Origin: Methylocystaceae bacterium UBA5192
GTDB taxonomy: Bacteria > Pseudomonadota > Alphaproteobacteria > Rhizobiales > Beijerinckiaceae
Assembly: GCA_002412985.1 (NCBI GenBank)
Contig: DHWC01000036.1
Coordinates: forward strand, 15,078-79,077
DNA: 64,000 nt
Direction: 5' to 3'
In this document: piece after piece, positions 19,435-28,535 of the stretch
Layout: every line of letters starts with the position of its first letter
Position numbering within the stretch: the stretch's first letter is position 1
The notes under the pieces: generated by a model
The model's database searches: none
Told to the model about the DNA's origin: nothing
The model's input: the letters and a program-made list of their open reading frames with translations, nothing else
Program-made: the position numbers and the translations under genes

Positions 19435-20853
19435 ATGGGAAAAGTAACCGGCTTTCTCGAAATTGATCGTCAGGACCGGAAATATAAGCCGGCGGCTGAT
19501 CGTATTCGGCATTATGATGAATTTGTGATCCCTTTGTCAGAAGAGACAACACGGGACCAAGCGTCTCGTTGTATGGATTGTGGCATTCCTTTTTGTCACA
19601 ACGGCTGTCCCGTCAATAATCAAATCCCTGATTGGAATGATCTCGTCTATCATGACGAATGGCGTCGAGCGCTGACTAATCTCCATTCGACAAATAATTT
19701 TCCTGAATTTACTGGACGGATTTGTCCAGCCCCTTGTGAAGCGTCTTGCACGCTGAATCTTCAAGATCAGCCTGTAACAATCAAATCGATAGAGTGTGCG
19801 ATTATTGATCGTGGCTTCAAGGAAGGTTGGGTTAAGCCAGAGATAGCCCAGCATAAAACAGGAAAAAAAATCGCTATTGTTGGTTCAGGTCCTGGCGGTC
19901 TAGCCGCCGCCCAACAACTCGCCCGCACGGGTCATGAGGTTCATGTTTTTGAAAAACTCGCTAAAGCCGGTGGCTTACTCCGCTATGGCATTCCAGATTT
20001 TAAAATGGAAAAGCATCTGATTGATCGCCGCATAACGCAGATGGAGGCTGAGGGCGTATGCTTCCATTACAATGAGAATATTGGGTTTAATAAATCTGTT
20101 GATGAACTGGTTCAAAATTTTGATGCAGTTATTCTGGCTGGCGGCGCAGAGAAGCCAAGAGATCTGACAATTCCAGGAAGAGAATTGCACGGCGTGCATT
20201 TCGCCATGGAGTTCCTGCCTCAGCAGAATCGTCGTGTGTCAGGAGAAACTTCGACCACCAATAATCCAATACTCGCCACTGGAAAACATGTCGTCGTGAT
20301 CGGAGGCGGTGATACGGGCTCAGACTGTATTGGAACCTCAGTGCGACATCGGGCGCTATCTGTAACACAGCTCGAAATCATGCAGCGCCCGCCTGAAAAA
20401 GAGAATAAGCTTCTAACTTGGCCAGATTGGCCACTGAAATTGCGCACGTCTTCTTCTCATGAAGAAGGCGCTGTGCGCGACTTTTCTGTCCTTACCAAAG
20501 AATTTATTGGCAAAGATGGTCAAGTTGAAGGCGTCCGCTGCATTCATGTCGATGATAAGATGCAGCCAATCGCAGATAGCTCTTTCATTTTAAAAGCTGA
20601 TCTTGTTCTGCTGGCTATGGGCTTTGTCTCGCCAATTCATGAAGGGTTGATTGAACAGTCCGGCGTGGCGATAGATGGGCGCGGTAATGTTTCAGCGGAT
20701 ACGCGCAAATATACTACCTCGAAAAATAAGATTTTTGCCTGTGGCGACATGCGGCGTGGACAATCTCTCGTTGTCTGGGCGATTAGGGAAGGTCGCCAAT
20801 GCGCCGCTGCTGTTGATGAATTTCTTATGGGCGCTACATCATTACCGCGATAA
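19435..20853 (+). CDS. gltD: Glutamate synthase (NADPH) small subunit
   Basis: Passes electrons from NADPH through FAD and two 4Fe-4S clusters to GltB. The N terminus [13 protein letters not shown] is the family start. The cluster cysteines are in [15 protein letters not shown] and [13 protein letters not shown]. The FAD motif [14 protein letters not shown] and the NADPH motif GGGDTGSDC follow, and the C-terminal FAD segment ends with [18 protein letters not shown] 19435 with AAGGGG upstream is preferred over the in-frame TTG at 19411. The 472 residues are usual. It pairs with gltB. Confidence 0.97.
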   Translation: MGKVTGFLEIDRQDRKYKPAADRIRHYDEFVIPLSEETTRDQASRCMDCGIPFCHNGCPVNNQIPDWNDLVYHDEWRRALTNLHSTNNFPEFTGRICPAPCEASCTLNLQDQPVTIKSIECAIIDRGFKEGWVKPEIAQHKTGKKIAIVGSGPGGLAAAQQLARTGHEVHVFEKLAKAGGLLRYGIPDFKMEKHLIDRRITQMEAEGVCFHYNENIGFNKSVDELVQNFDAVILAGGAEKPRDLTIPGRELHGVHFAMEFLPQQNRRVSGETSTTNNPILATGKHVVVIGGGDTGSDCIGTSVRHRALSVTQLEIMQRPPEKENKLLTWPDWPLKLRTSSSHEEGAVRDFSVLTKEFIGKDGQVEGVRCIHVDDKMQPIADSSFILKADLVLLAMGFVSPIHEGLIEQSGVAIDGRGNVSADTRKYTTSKNKIFACGDMRRGQSLVVWAIREGRQCAAAVDEFLMGATSLPR

Positions 20854-20873
20854 AAATAAAATAGGTGAGGAAC

Positions 20874-21083
20874 ATGATAAGTGAAAAATTAAACCTGTGG
20901 TTTTGCGATAATGTTGTAGGGCAGCCTTGGCAGTTCTTTTTGTTAATTCTACCGTTAGTCGGCGCATTTCTATATGGAAGAGAGCGTAAAAAAGCTGGCT
21001 GGATTTTGATCGGCGTATGGTTGGTAATCCAGGTTTCCATCTCATTCTTAACGAATTTTATCTTCAGTTGTAATATGGAATAA
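20874..21083 (+). CDS. Small two-helix membrane protein, unknown
   Basis: A 69-residue protein starting MISEKLNLWFCDNV with two hydrophobic segments, about residues 21-36 and 42-63, separated by a basic turn (GRERKKAG). It begins 20 bases after the gltD stop with GTGAGGA as ribosome binding site and ends at a strong terminator, so it is probably the last gene of the gltBD transcript. I recognise no family. A membrane location follows from the sequence; any role in glutamate synthase function would be speculation. Confidence 0.6.
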   Translation: MISEKLNLWFCDNVVGQPWQFFLLILPLVGAFLYGRERKKAGWILIGVWLVIQVSISFLTNFIFSCNME

Positions 21084-21114
21084 ATAAAGCCCCGTCTTGG
21101 ACGGGGCTTTATTT
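21082..21114. terminator. Fifteen-pair bidirectional terminator
   Basis: Perfect stem 21082-21096 with 21100-21114 and a three-base TTG loop; the arm ends are A/T so both strands gain a T run. It sits between the gltBD unit and the convergent L,D-transpeptidase gene. Confidence 0.92.
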
Positions 21115-21152
21115 CATTAGCTGTTTAATTGCGATCGCTTTAAATCAAATCT

Positions 21153-21863
21153 CTACATAACGATTACAGGCGCGCCTACTTTAATACGGTTATATAGGTC
21201 TGTAACATCTGCGTTCAGCATGCGGATGCACCCTGAGGATACAGCCTCTCCAATTGTCCAAGGCTCATTCGAGCCGTGAATTCTGAACATGGTGTCGCGG
21301 TCCCCCGAATAAAGATACATAGCCCGCGCCCCAAGAGGGTTCTCTTCGCCACCAGACATCCGACGGGGTAGATCTGGTCGACGCTTCAGCATGGCGGCTG
21401 GAGGAGTCCAGACAGGCCAGGCTTCTTTGCGTCCAATCCGCACACGCCCCGCCCAAGTGAAGCCTTCGCGTCCAACACCCACGCCGTAACGCACTGCCTG
21501 ACCATTGGCGAGCGAAAGATAAAGAACGCGATTTTTGGTGTCGACAGTGATCGTTCCAGGTTTCTGATTAGTTGGGTCATCAACAACTTCTTTTGTCGTT
21601 GTTGGGGTTTCGCGCGCTACTTCTGTTGATTCCTGCGCAGGCGCGTTTGTGTCTCGTCCGTCGTTATAGGAGGCGACCATGTCCTCTGCGCCTGCAGGGT
21701 ATTGATCCGCACTTGCGGTTTGACCGCTAAAAAGCGCTAGCAGGGGATTTTCCTCTGCCTTGCAGCTAGCTGAAGACACAAGGCTGACAAGCGTCGAAAA
21801 CGCCAGTGTGGAAAGAAATAAACGTGAGTGAGGCTTAATCTTCACCAACGAAAAAAGTACCAT
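21153..21863 (-). CDS. Periplasmic L,D-transpeptidase (YkuD domain)
   Basis: A 236-residue exported enzyme that forms or modifies 3-3 peptidoglycan cross-links or anchors proteins to the wall. N-terminal signal peptide to about residue 35, a disordered Thr/Glu-rich linker to about 100, then the YkuD domain. The catalytic signature is HGSNEP...SSGCIRMLNADV with His196 and Cys212. The linker is longer than needed for a minimal YkuD protein. An EcfG-like promoter element lies 35 bases upstream, suggesting stress control, though with one mismatch. Confidence 0.9.
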   Translation of the reverse strand: MVLFSLVKIKPHSRLFLSTLAFSTLVSLVSSASCKAEENPLLALFSGQTASADQYPAGAEDMVASYNDGRDTNAPAQESTEVARETPTTTKEVVDDPTNQKPGTITVDTKNRVLYLSLANGQAVRYGVGVGREGFTWAGRVRIGRKEAWPVWTPPAAMLKRRPDLPRRMSGGEENPLGARAMYLYSGDRDTMFRIHGSNEPWTIGEAVSSGCIRMLNADVTDLYNRIKVGAPVIVM

Positions 21864-21897
21864 CGAGGCTTGCTCCCAGCGTATGCACTGAGCGAAG

Positions 21898-21922
21898 AAT
21901 GCGCGAAGTCCTCATTCGTTCC
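21898..21922 (-). promoter_or_regulatory. Imperfect EcfG-type promoter before the L,D-transpeptidase
   Basis: On the minus strand GGAAC, 16 bases, CATT. The EcfG consensus is GGAAC-N16/17-CGTT, so the -35 is perfect and the -10 has one mismatch. It lies 35 bases before the start codon. Tentative. Confidence 0.3.
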
Positions 21923-22013
21923 GTCGTAGTATAAAAAAACATTCACAGCGAGGCATGTCCTCGCTGAGGCATGGCCTAGCTATGGATCTGAACAGAAGCT
22001 TTGAAGCTTAGGG

Positions 22014-23258
22014 TTAGGGCTTCCAGCTATAATCGTCCGCACGGTCTTTTCTAACAGGTTGATCCCCCCCTTGAACAAAGACATGGCGCGCTAACGCCTT
22101 AGCAGCCTCATCAGCGCCTGGAGGAATTGGGTCTGTTGATTTTTTGGCTAATTCCACGCCGGAGGGGTCTGTAGGGGAGGTTAATGATTGGATCGGACCT
22201 ACCGCGGGTCGTTCAGGTAGCGTTGGCGCGGCGCTAGTTTGCGGTGGGACGGGCGAACGGAACTCAACAGGGCCCTGTGGCGGGGCGGGCTGAGGCCTAT
22301 CAGGCGAAGTTGATGGCGCAAGATTGCTTGTCTTATCGGCCGCGGGGGACTGTGGCGCTGCCCCGGTTAACGGGGCATTGGGGTGGTTGGCTTCATAAAG
22401 CTTCCTGATTTCACCTGCTACGAAATGCGCAACGCTCGCGCCTCCAGCGGCAGTTAGATTAACGCCGTCTCCAGTCCTTATTTTAACGATTTGACCATTA
22501 ATATCCGGACCAAAGGCTATGTATTGTCCCTTCTCATCTGATAGCGCATCCCACAGATCAACAAAGATTGCGCCTTCCGCTGTCGCCCGCTGTTTGATGA
22601 TTTCATTCAGCTTGGCGGCATAAGATGAAAAATTTTCATTTTTCATTACAGGAAGGCCTACCCAAATAACCGGGATTTTCTTTTCTCTAAACGTTGCAGT
22701 TAATGCATTAATTTTTGCTGCATAAAGCTCACGCCAATGAGCGGAGAGTGGCTCATCAGCTTCATTGCCCAAAAAGCTCTGACGGTCTCCTGCGCCAATG
22801 AAGATAACGGCAATATCAATTTTTTGCTGGCCTAAAGCGATCTCTTTTGCTGATTTTGTCCAGTCATAGACATCTGTTCGGGTTAGGCCTGTATCTGGTT
22901 TAGAGAGTTTAAGGACACCAATTTCCGGCTTATCCGTTAATACTTTCTTCAACCCATCGGCCAGCGAATCCCCCATGGCGTCGCCAAGAACAGCAACAAA
23001 ATATGTCTTTGGCGTCGTCGCGGCTGCTTGATCCTCTGGCGTCATTCCTTCTGTGGGCTTTTTCTGAACTGCTCGGCTATCTTGACGGGGGTTAATCCGA
23101 CGCATGCGAGAGGTCGGCGCTGCACGATGTTCATTTGAATGTGAAGAGCCGCCAAACAGACCGCCAAAAAAATCCGAGAAAGGGTCTTCTGCCAGGGCCT
23201 CAGGCGCGCTGGTCAGCAGAGCAACGAGGGCAAGTAGAGCCCTGAGATTTTTTGACAT
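22014..23258 (-). CDS. DUF459 family exported SGNH-like hydrolase
   Basis: An exported protein with a signal peptide ending near EALAE, a Ser/Arg-rich linker, and a DUF459 domain from about residue 80. DUF459 has an SGNH-hydrolase-like fold: VAVLGDAMGDSLADGL is the block I motif with Ser in the nucleophile position, FIGAGDRQS follows, and FVDLWDALSD lies toward the catalytic end. The last 120 residues are Pro-rich and probably disordered. The frame is open to 23408; I chose ATG 23258 because it gives a clean signal peptide, but ATG 23288 is possible and no candidate has a strong ribosome binding site. Substrate unknown; rhizobial members are thought to act on periplasmic or envelope esters. 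Confidence 0.75.
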   Translation of the reverse strand: MSKNLRALLALVALLTSAPEALAEDPFSDFFGGLFGGSSHSNEHRAAPTSRMRRINPRQDSRAVQKKPTEGMTPEDQAAATTPKTYFVAVLGDAMGDSLADGLKKVLTDKPEIGVLKLSKPDTGLTRTDVYDWTKSAKEIALGQQKIDIAVIFIGAGDRQSFLGNEADEPLSAHWRELYAAKINALTATFREKKIPVIWVGLPVMKNENFSSYAAKLNEIIKQRATAEGAIFVDLWDALSDEKGQYIAFGPDINGQIVKIRTGDGVNLTAAGGASVAHFVAGEIRKLYEANHPNAPLTGAAPQSPAADKTSNLAPSTSPDRPQPAPPQGPVEFRSPVPPQTSAAPTLPERPAVGPIQSLTSPTDPSGVELAKKSTDPIPPGADEAAKALARHVFVQGGDQPVRKDRADDYSWKP

Positions 23259-23345
23259 TGAGTGAGGGGGTAGAAAAAATTTGATCATTGAAGCCAATAT
23301 CGAGAGGGGCTGGCTGAAAACCATCCCCTCCTTGACGGGAGGACG

Positions 23346-23870
23346 ATGTTTCGTATCAATCCTATCATAACCGGGATGGAGACATGTGTGTATAGGGCGA
23401 TCGGCCAATTCTTTAGTAAAGCGATAAGAGTTATTTTCGCCATAGGCGCTGGACTGGGGCTCACACTATCCCCTGGATGGGCAGAAAGCGGAACCCGGGA
23501 TGATCCACCTGCTGAGGTGCGTGTTTCCCCTTTCTCTGGGGTCTTGCAGCCCTGTGATGATCCGAGCATGCTCGATCAAATCGCTATTGATTTTGCTCAC
23601 AGGGAATTGGAATTTTGGAACTCTTCTCTGACGATAACCGGCTTTGAAAGAATAGGGGAGGTTGGGTATCGATTAAACGGGCAGACCTATATTCCGCGCC
23701 GATATTGTCAGGCTGAGGCTCGATTCAGCGATGGCCTGCGACGGCATCTTGTATTCAATATTTCAGCTTCAACTGCATTTTTGGGTCTAGGCTCCGGGGT
23801 AGTGTGGTGCATTCAAGGAATTGATCGTAATCACGCCTTTACGCCTAATTGTCGGTCTTTCGGCCCATAG
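23346..23870 (+). CDS. Conserved exported protein, unknown
   Basis: A 174-residue protein with a hydrophobic segment (VIFAIGAGLGLTLSPGWA) that looks like a signal peptide after a long N region. The mature part has four cysteines and the conserved-looking core CDDPSMLDQIAIDFAHREL, then YIPRRYCQAEARFSDG and GVVWCIQGIDRNHAFTPNC. I recall similar small secreted proteins throughout Hyphomicrobiales, with no function known. The start ATG 23346 has a strong GGGAGGA before it. The gene is divergent from the DUF459 gene with an 87-base shared promoter region. Confidence 0.75.
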   Translation: MFRINPIITGMETCVYRAIGQFFSKAIRVIFAIGAGLGLTLSPGWAESGTRDDPPAEVRVSPFSGVLQPCDDPSMLDQIAIDFAHRELEFWNSSLTITGFERIGEVGYRLNGQTYIPRRYCQAEARFSDGLRRHLVFNISASTAFLGLGSGVVWCIQGIDRNHAFTPNCRSFGP

Positions 23871-23928
23871 ATCGGCTGTCTTAACTTCAGGGATGTGCAC
23901 GCCATAGCCAAGGGTATCGGTTATTTTC

Positions 23929-24669
23929 ATGACAAAGCGATCCCTGGACCCAAAGATATTCTTTTTTTCGGGCGCCCTTTTAAGCGGGGTGATCTTGAAC
24001 TTAACGCAGAGCTGGGCCCTTGATTATTGCTCAGGGGCAGAATGTAAGGCGCATGAAATAGCGATGCAGCGTGAGGCGCTGACGGGTAGTAAAAATCGCC
24101 CTGAGCTAGGCAAGTTTGATTTTTATGTTTTGGCGCTGACCTGGACCGCTGAATTTTGTCAAAGAAATTGGAGTGCGTCTCAACAATGCGCAGAGAATAA
24201 AAATTTAGGATTTGTAGTGCACGGTTTATGGCCTCAATATTATCATGGTTACCCTCTCTATTGCAGAAATGAGATCCCTCTAAGTCCAAATAATATGATC
24301 CAAGCGCTTAAACTATTTCCTACAGAAAGGCTCGTGCGTTACGAATGGCGTAAGCACGGTATTTGTAGCGGAAAAACGCCCCATAAATATTTAGAAGACG
24401 TATCCACTGCACAAAACCTATTCAAAATACCGCAGGGGTTAGTTAACCCTAAAAATGATCAAACAATGAGGCTTAAGGCGCTCTATTGGGATTTTCTTAA
24501 AGTAAATCCCAGTCTTCACCCAGGCATGTTTTCCATAAACTGCCGTCATGGCGTATTAACCGAGGTTCGTGTTTGTATTTCTCAAGATATGCGGCATTAT
24601 CAATTATGTCCTCAAGTCATGCGTCAAAGTTGCAGAACATCAGATATCTTTATCCCATCATTCCATTAG
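23929..24669 (+). CDS. RNase T2 family ribonuclease, exported
   Basis: A 246-residue periplasmic endoribonuclease like RNase I of enterics, which cuts RNA through a 2',3'-cyclic intermediate. A signal peptide spans about residues 1-30. Both catalytic signatures are present: CAS I FVVHGLWPQ with His98, and CAS II EWRKHGIC with Glu139 and His143. Eight or more cysteines fit the disulfide-stabilised fold. RNA scavenging is the usual explanation in bacteria. It ends three bases before the rlmJ start, so the two are co-transcribed. Confidence 0.93.
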   Translation: MTKRSLDPKIFFFSGALLSGVILNLTQSWALDYCSGAECKAHEIAMQREALTGSKNRPELGKFDFYVLALTWTAEFCQRNWSASQQCAENKNLGFVVHGLWPQYYHGYPLYCRNEIPLSPNNMIQALKLFPTERLVRYEWRKHGICSGKTPHKYLEDVSTAQNLFKIPQGLVNPKNDQTMRLKALYWDFLKVNPSLHPGMFSINCRHGVLTEVRVCISQDMRHYQLCPQVMRQSCRTSDIFIPSFH

Positions 24670-24672
24670 ATC

Positions 24673-25533
24673 ATGAATTATCGTCATAGTTTTCATGCAG
24701 GTAATTTTGCGGATGTTTTTAAACATATATTTATTGTGCGTATTCTTCTTTATCTTTGTTTGAAAGAGTCGCCATTTAGAGTGATTGATACGCATGCAGG
24801 CGAGGGCTTTTATGATCTCAATTGTGAGGAAGCAAATCGTACCTCTGAGTGGCGGCATGGAGTCGGTCGTCTTAGGGATTTTAAGGGTATCGATAAGAGT
24901 TTTTGCGATCTTATCCAGCCCTACCTGTGTTGTGTTGGGATTAATGAGAACGATCAGCCATTAGCTCATTATCCTGGATCGCCAATGATAGCTTCGCGTT
25001 TCATGCGTCAGCAGGATCGAGCGATTTTTTGCGAATTACATCCTGAAGCCTCGCGCCTACTAAGGCGGCAATTTGCGCATGACAAGCGTATTAAAACTTT
25101 GCATCTTGATGGGTATCTTGGGCTTGGGGCTTTTATGCCGCCTAAGGAAAGACGCGGACTTGTTTTAATTGACCCGCCTTTTGAGCAGAAGGACGAAATC
25201 ACAAGATTATTATCATCATTTTTATTGGCCTATCGTAAATGGCCGACTGGGATCTATGTAATTTGGTATCCAATAAAAGACCCAGATTTTGATCGAAAAT
25301 TATGCGCTGAATTTTTCAATAATAATATTACCCGCACGCTGCGCTTATCATTGAATATTGGCGGTCAAGCAGATGGATTAAAAAATACAGGGCTATTAAT
25401 TGTTAATCCCCCATTCACGTTAGAGGATGAGGCGCAGGAGCTTATGCCCTTTTTGACGCGCCTACTTGCTCAGGGCGAGGACGCTGGGTATCAAATTGAT
25501 TGGGCGGTAAGGGAAGGTAAAATTGAGAGGTGA
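24673..25533 (+). CDS. rlmJ: 23S rRNA (adenine2030-N6)-methyltransferase
   Basis: Methylates A2030 of 23S rRNA. The N terminus MNYRHSFHAGNFADVFKHI is the hallmark of RlmJ; the SAM site lies around DTHAGEGFYDL, and the catalytic motif is LIDPPFEQ. The protein of 286 residues is complete, and the typical C-terminal NPPF-like segment LIVNPPFTLE is visible. It starts three bases after the RNase T2 stop. Both act on RNA but in different compartments, so the pairing may be coincidental. Confidence 0.94.
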   Translation: MNYRHSFHAGNFADVFKHIFIVRILLYLCLKESPFRVIDTHAGEGFYDLNCEEANRTSEWRHGVGRLRDFKGIDKSFCDLIQPYLCCVGINENDQPLAHYPGSPMIASRFMRQQDRAIFCELHPEASRLLRRQFAHDKRIKTLHLDGYLGLGAFMPPKERRGLVLIDPPFEQKDEITRLLSSFLLAYRKWPTGIYVIWYPIKDPDFDRKLCAEFFNNNITRTLRLSLNIGGQADGLKNTGLLIVNPPFTLEDEAQELMPFLTRLLAQGEDAGYQIDWAVREGKIER

Positions 25534-25683
25534 TGTAGCTACTTTGATCGATTTGAGATATGCGTTGCGTCAAATGTTGTCCCTGTTCATGTCACAAAAA
25601 TCGATGTATTTAGCAATCTCTCTACAAACGTAAATAACACTTGGCCAGCGATATGTCAGATTGGCCTTTGACGAGAGCATAGC

Positions 25684-26280
25684 ATGTTTATTCTTAGATA
25701 TTCAAAGGCTTCTCCTTATGCGCGTAAGGTGCGCATCTCTGCAGATATTTGTGGTCTCACTAATTTGATCTCAATCAAAGAGACGGATACAAAAGACCCA
25801 ACTAATCGCCTAAGAGATGAGAATCCCTTAGGTAAAATACCTGTGCTCATTCTTGAGGATGGAACAGCGCTTTATGATAGTCGAGTTATCATTGATTATC
25901 TCGACGTCTATAGCGGCGGTGGAAAGCTTATTCCCCAAGATACAAACAGAAAATTTGAGGCGCTAAAATATCAATCTCTTGCAGATGGTATAAATGATGC
26001 GGCATTGATTATTCGACATGAGATCGCCGTGCGACGGGCTGAACTGCGCGACGATGAATTTATTCTATATCAGCAAGAAAAAATTGATCGCGCATTGAGT
26101 GCGCTTGTAAAATCGCCTCCGCAAGGGCCTCTAAATATAGGCCATATTGCTGTTGCATGCGCTCTAGGCTATCTCGACCTGAGATTTGAAGGTAAATGGC
26201 GCTCTACTTCACCTTCGCTTGTTGATTGGCTCGCTGATTTTTCCACCGCTGCGCCGTCATTCAAGGAGACGGCTCTATGA
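25684..26280 (+). CDS. Glutathione S-transferase family protein
   Basis: A 198-residue two-domain protein. The thioredoxin-like N domain (about 1-78) begins FILRYSKASPYARKVRISA, with Ser at the glutathione-activating position, then NPLGKIPVLILEDG (cis-Pro) and YDSRVIIDYLD, which contacts the gamma-glutamyl group. The C domain is helical, with ALGYLDLRFEG. Substrate cannot be told. A 150-base gap separates it from rlmJ. Confidence 0.9.
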   Translation: MFILRYSKASPYARKVRISADICGLTNLISIKETDTKDPTNRLRDENPLGKIPVLILEDGTALYDSRVIIDYLDVYSGGGKLIPQDTNRKFEALKYQSLADGINDAALIIRHEIAVRRAELRDDEFILYQQEKIDRALSALVKSPPQGPLNIGHIAVACALGYLDLRFEGKWRSTSPSLVDWLADFSTAAPSFKETAL

Positions 26281-26738
26281 CAGGATCAAATTTGACATAG
26301 GCTCTCCTTTTGATTTTGATATTTCCATATGCTGCTAATCGATTAGGCTAAGTCTATTACAAAATTAATATAGCTCATACTAAAAGCTATCAAATACAGA
26401 AATATTTTTAGTTTGAATATTATGCTTGTTCGTTATCTTAGTAAATTAGGCTAGATCAATTTTTAAAAAATAGTAGAGTCAATTGATGCTTGGTATTGGG
26501 GCTATTTATATGCAGCTTGTCGTTATTTAATCGGGCGACCAAAGCATTGGTGATTATGGTTTTTAGAAATGGGCGCGAGCTAATATATTTTGATGATTAA
26601 AGAGACTTTCGGCATTAATTTTATTGATATTATTTACTGTATTTCTAAAGTGAGATAATATCATTATTTTGACAAGCGAGCAGCTCATGAATTATTTTTA
26701 TAAAAAATAATGCTTTTGGGCTCAAGGGAGCATGAATA
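26281..26738. other. AT-rich gap
   Basis: About 460 bases of AT-rich DNA with several A/T tracts and no frame over 60 codons. No hairpin with a T run was seen. The end holds CAAGGGAG, the ribosome binding site of the next gene. Confidence 0.4.
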
Positions 26739-27548
26739 ATGAAAAAAAACAGAATAGCCAAAATTTTTCTTTATATTTTTCTTTTTATGCCGTTTTGGTC
26801 GTCACTGTCTCTTGCAGATGGAGGAATTGATTTTAATAAGTTTCACATTGTTGATTTAACGCATGTCTTTGACGCCACCACAATTGCCTGGCCGACTGAA
26901 AAGTCAGGTTTTGAACTGAAGCCCTCGTTTAAGGGGGTTACGAAGTCAGGATTTTTCTACTTTTCAAATACATTTTGCTCGCCAGAGCATAGTGGCACAC
27001 ATTTGGACGCGCCTATGCATTTTGCACAGGGGCGTTGGACAAGTTCCGACATTCCAGTGGAGCGTTTTGTTGGACCGGCGGTTGTCGTTGATATCTCCCG
27101 CCAAACAGCAAACAATGCTGATTATCGATTAAGCCGTGAAGACCTTAATGATTGGGAGAAGGCTCACGGCAAAGTGCCAAGGGACGCTATATTTTTACTC
27201 CGTACAGGTTGGAGTCAAAAATGGCCTGAGCGTAAGGCCTATCTTGGAGATGATACGCCAGGGGATGCAACAAAATTACATTTTCCCTCTTATGGTTCTG
27301 AGGCCGTTTCGTTCCTCATCCAAGAAAGAGGCGTACGGATGATCGGCGTCGATACGGCGAGTATCGATTACGGACAATCTCAAGATTTTATTGTTCATCG
27401 ACTTGTTGGCGCAGCGAATGTGCCGGCGCTTGAAAATTTGACCGATTTAGAAAAACTCCCTGCGACAGGCGCTACTATTGTCGCCTTGCCAATGAAGATT
27501 GGCCTAGGATCTGGCGCGCCAACCCGCGTGATCGCTTTTTATCCTTGA
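26739..27548 (+). CDS. Exported cyclase-family (KynB-like) metal hydrolase
   Basis: A 269-residue cyclase-family protein of the group that includes KynB arylformamidase and isatin hydrolase. The metal-binding signature HSGTHLDAPMHF (HxGTHxDxPxH) is complete, and DTASIDYGQS and the C-terminal GSGAPTRVIAFYP region fit the family. Unlike cytoplasmic KynB it has a signal peptide (KKNRIAKIF, then a hydrophobic stretch, then LADG), so it is probably periplasmic. No kynurenine-pathway gene is near. Substrate unknown. Confidence 0.85.
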   Translation: MKKNRIAKIFLYIFLFMPFWSSLSLADGGIDFNKFHIVDLTHVFDATTIAWPTEKSGFELKPSFKGVTKSGFFYFSNTFCSPEHSGTHLDAPMHFAQGRWTSSDIPVERFVGPAVVVDISRQTANNADYRLSREDLNDWEKAHGKVPRDAIFLLRTGWSQKWPERKAYLGDDTPGDATKLHFPSYGSEAVSFLIQERGVRMIGVDTASIDYGQSQDFIVHRLVGAANVPALENLTDLEKLPATGATIVALPMKIGLGSGAPTRVIAFYP

Positions 27549-27556
27549 TGAAGCGC

Positions 27557-27748
27557 TCACGCCAAATCTAGGATTGGTTTTACGACGCGCAGGTAATTTC
27601 TTATTAACCATCTCAGCTGGGAGAGAATAATTTCTGTATCTGGTCTTTTTTCTATCACTATTTTTTTTAATTTATAAAGCTCGTGTGAGCTGTCCTGGAG
27701 TTGTGCTCTGATGATTTGTAAATCTAATTTGGCCATTGCTTCAGCCAT
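27557..27748 (-). CDS. Doubtful small helical protein
   Basis: A 63-codon frame (ATG 27748, or 27733 for a 58-residue form) with a normal-looking helical composition, for example LQIIRAQLQDSSHELYKLKK. It lies between the cyclase and lipoprotein genes on the other strand and its first 38 bases overlap the lipoprotein signal peptide. There is no good ribosome binding site, and a promoter would have to lie inside the lipoprotein gene. I cannot exclude it. Confidence 0.25.
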   Translation of the reverse strand: MAEAMAKLDLQIIRAQLQDSSHELYKLKKIVIEKRPDTEIILSQLRWLIRNYLRVVKPILDLA

Positions 27749-28223
27749 TTCAGCAGGTCTTCTCCTCTCTGGCTGCGCTGGAACAGGGCCGGCTATGCCC
27801 CAAATACCCGTGATGCCCGGTAAGGGAAAATCCTACACGGTCTTTCAAAAAGATGATGCTTACTGTCAAAATGCAGCACAAAACGCTATTGGAGGACAAT
27901 CGCCTGGCGTAGCAAGCAATAGCGAAGCCTTGGGTAGCGCCGTTGTTGGAACGGGTCTAGGCGCAGCCACAGGCGCGCTCATTGGCGCTGCAGCAGGAAA
28001 TCGGCCAGGAACGGGCGCTGCGATTGGGGCAGGCTCAGGCTTGTTGTTGGGCAGCGCGGTCGGTCAAGGACGCGCAAGCGCTGCAGGTAACTCAATCCAG
28101 TCTCGGTATGACACGGTTTATGCGCAATGCATGTCGGCAAAGGGCCATCAGGTCGGCGTGGGCGTGAATGCTGCGCCAGTTTATAATAGCGGGCCTGTTT
28201 ATGGCGGTCCGATTTATTACTAA
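27711..28223 (+). CDS. Glycine-zipper lipoprotein
   Basis: A 170-residue lipoprotein with a lipobox LLLSGC near residue 22. Residues about 75-125 form a glycine zipper with repeated GAxxG and GxxxG steps (VGTGLGAATGALIGAAAG), a pattern of YMGG or 17-kDa-antigen type outer membrane lipoproteins. The C terminus is rich in Gly, Tyr and Pro (YNSGPVYGGP). Glycine-zipper domains insert into or pack on the outer membrane; no specific role can be given. A GGAG lies 13-16 bases before the ATG. Confidence 0.85.
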   Translation: MICKSNLAIASAISAGLLLSGCAGTGPAMPQIPVMPGKGKSYTVFQKDDAYCQNAAQNAIGGQSPGVASNSEALGSAVVGTGLGAATGALIGAAAGNRPGTGAAIGAGSGLLLGSAVGQGRASAAGNSIQSRYDTVYAQCMSAKGHQVGVGVNAAPVYNSGPVYGGPIYY

Positions 28224-28287
28224 TTCAGTAGGCTCTCTGCGCCTAAGCGACTAACCATTACCTGTAGCTAGGATCGGGTTCAGAGAA

Positions 28288-28470
28288 TTATTTCAATGAA
28301 GAGGGAGAGACATGCTGATCGATGCCGCTCAGACGTTCTTGGAGCTTGTCCAATAAGCGGATGATTTCAGAGGGCGCGGCATCAGTAGGGTCAACTTGAA
28401 ACTGCTGACGTAACCCACGTTTAATGAGACCTGCGACGTCGATTTTTGATGTGCTTTCTAAAACTTCCAT
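28288..28470 (-). CDS. NepR-like anti-sigma factor candidate
   Basis: A 60-residue protein. Its core from IKRGLRQQF to IIRLLDKLQ lines up without gaps with the NepR pattern as I remember it (I...LR..Y........P.....LL..L): Ile, Leu-Arg, an aromatic, Pro, Leu-Leu and Leu keep their spacing. NepR binds and inhibits the general stress sigma factor EcfG until the response regulator PhyR takes it away. The normal Pro-Asp-Arg of NepR is Pro-Ser-Glu here. It is preceded by a perfect EcfG-type promoter, as expected for a NepR under feedback control. ecfG and phyR are not adjacent, so this may be a second, orphan copy. Start ATG 28470 has a weak ribosome binding site. Confidence 0.55.
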   Translation of the reverse strand: MEVLESTSKIDVAGLIKRGLRQQFQVDPTDAAPSEIIRLLDKLQERLSGIDQHVSPSSLK

Positions 28471-28535
28471 TTTGAACCCGTAATGTGGTCAATAGTGCTG
28501 TGACGCTCTTTACGCGGATTAACTATCGCTGGGTT

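Noticed and set aside
23346..23408. Extended N terminus of the DUF459 gene overlapping the divergent gene
   Set aside because: ATG 23258 gives a proper signal peptide; the extension has no signal-like features and overlaps a gene with a strong ribosome binding site.
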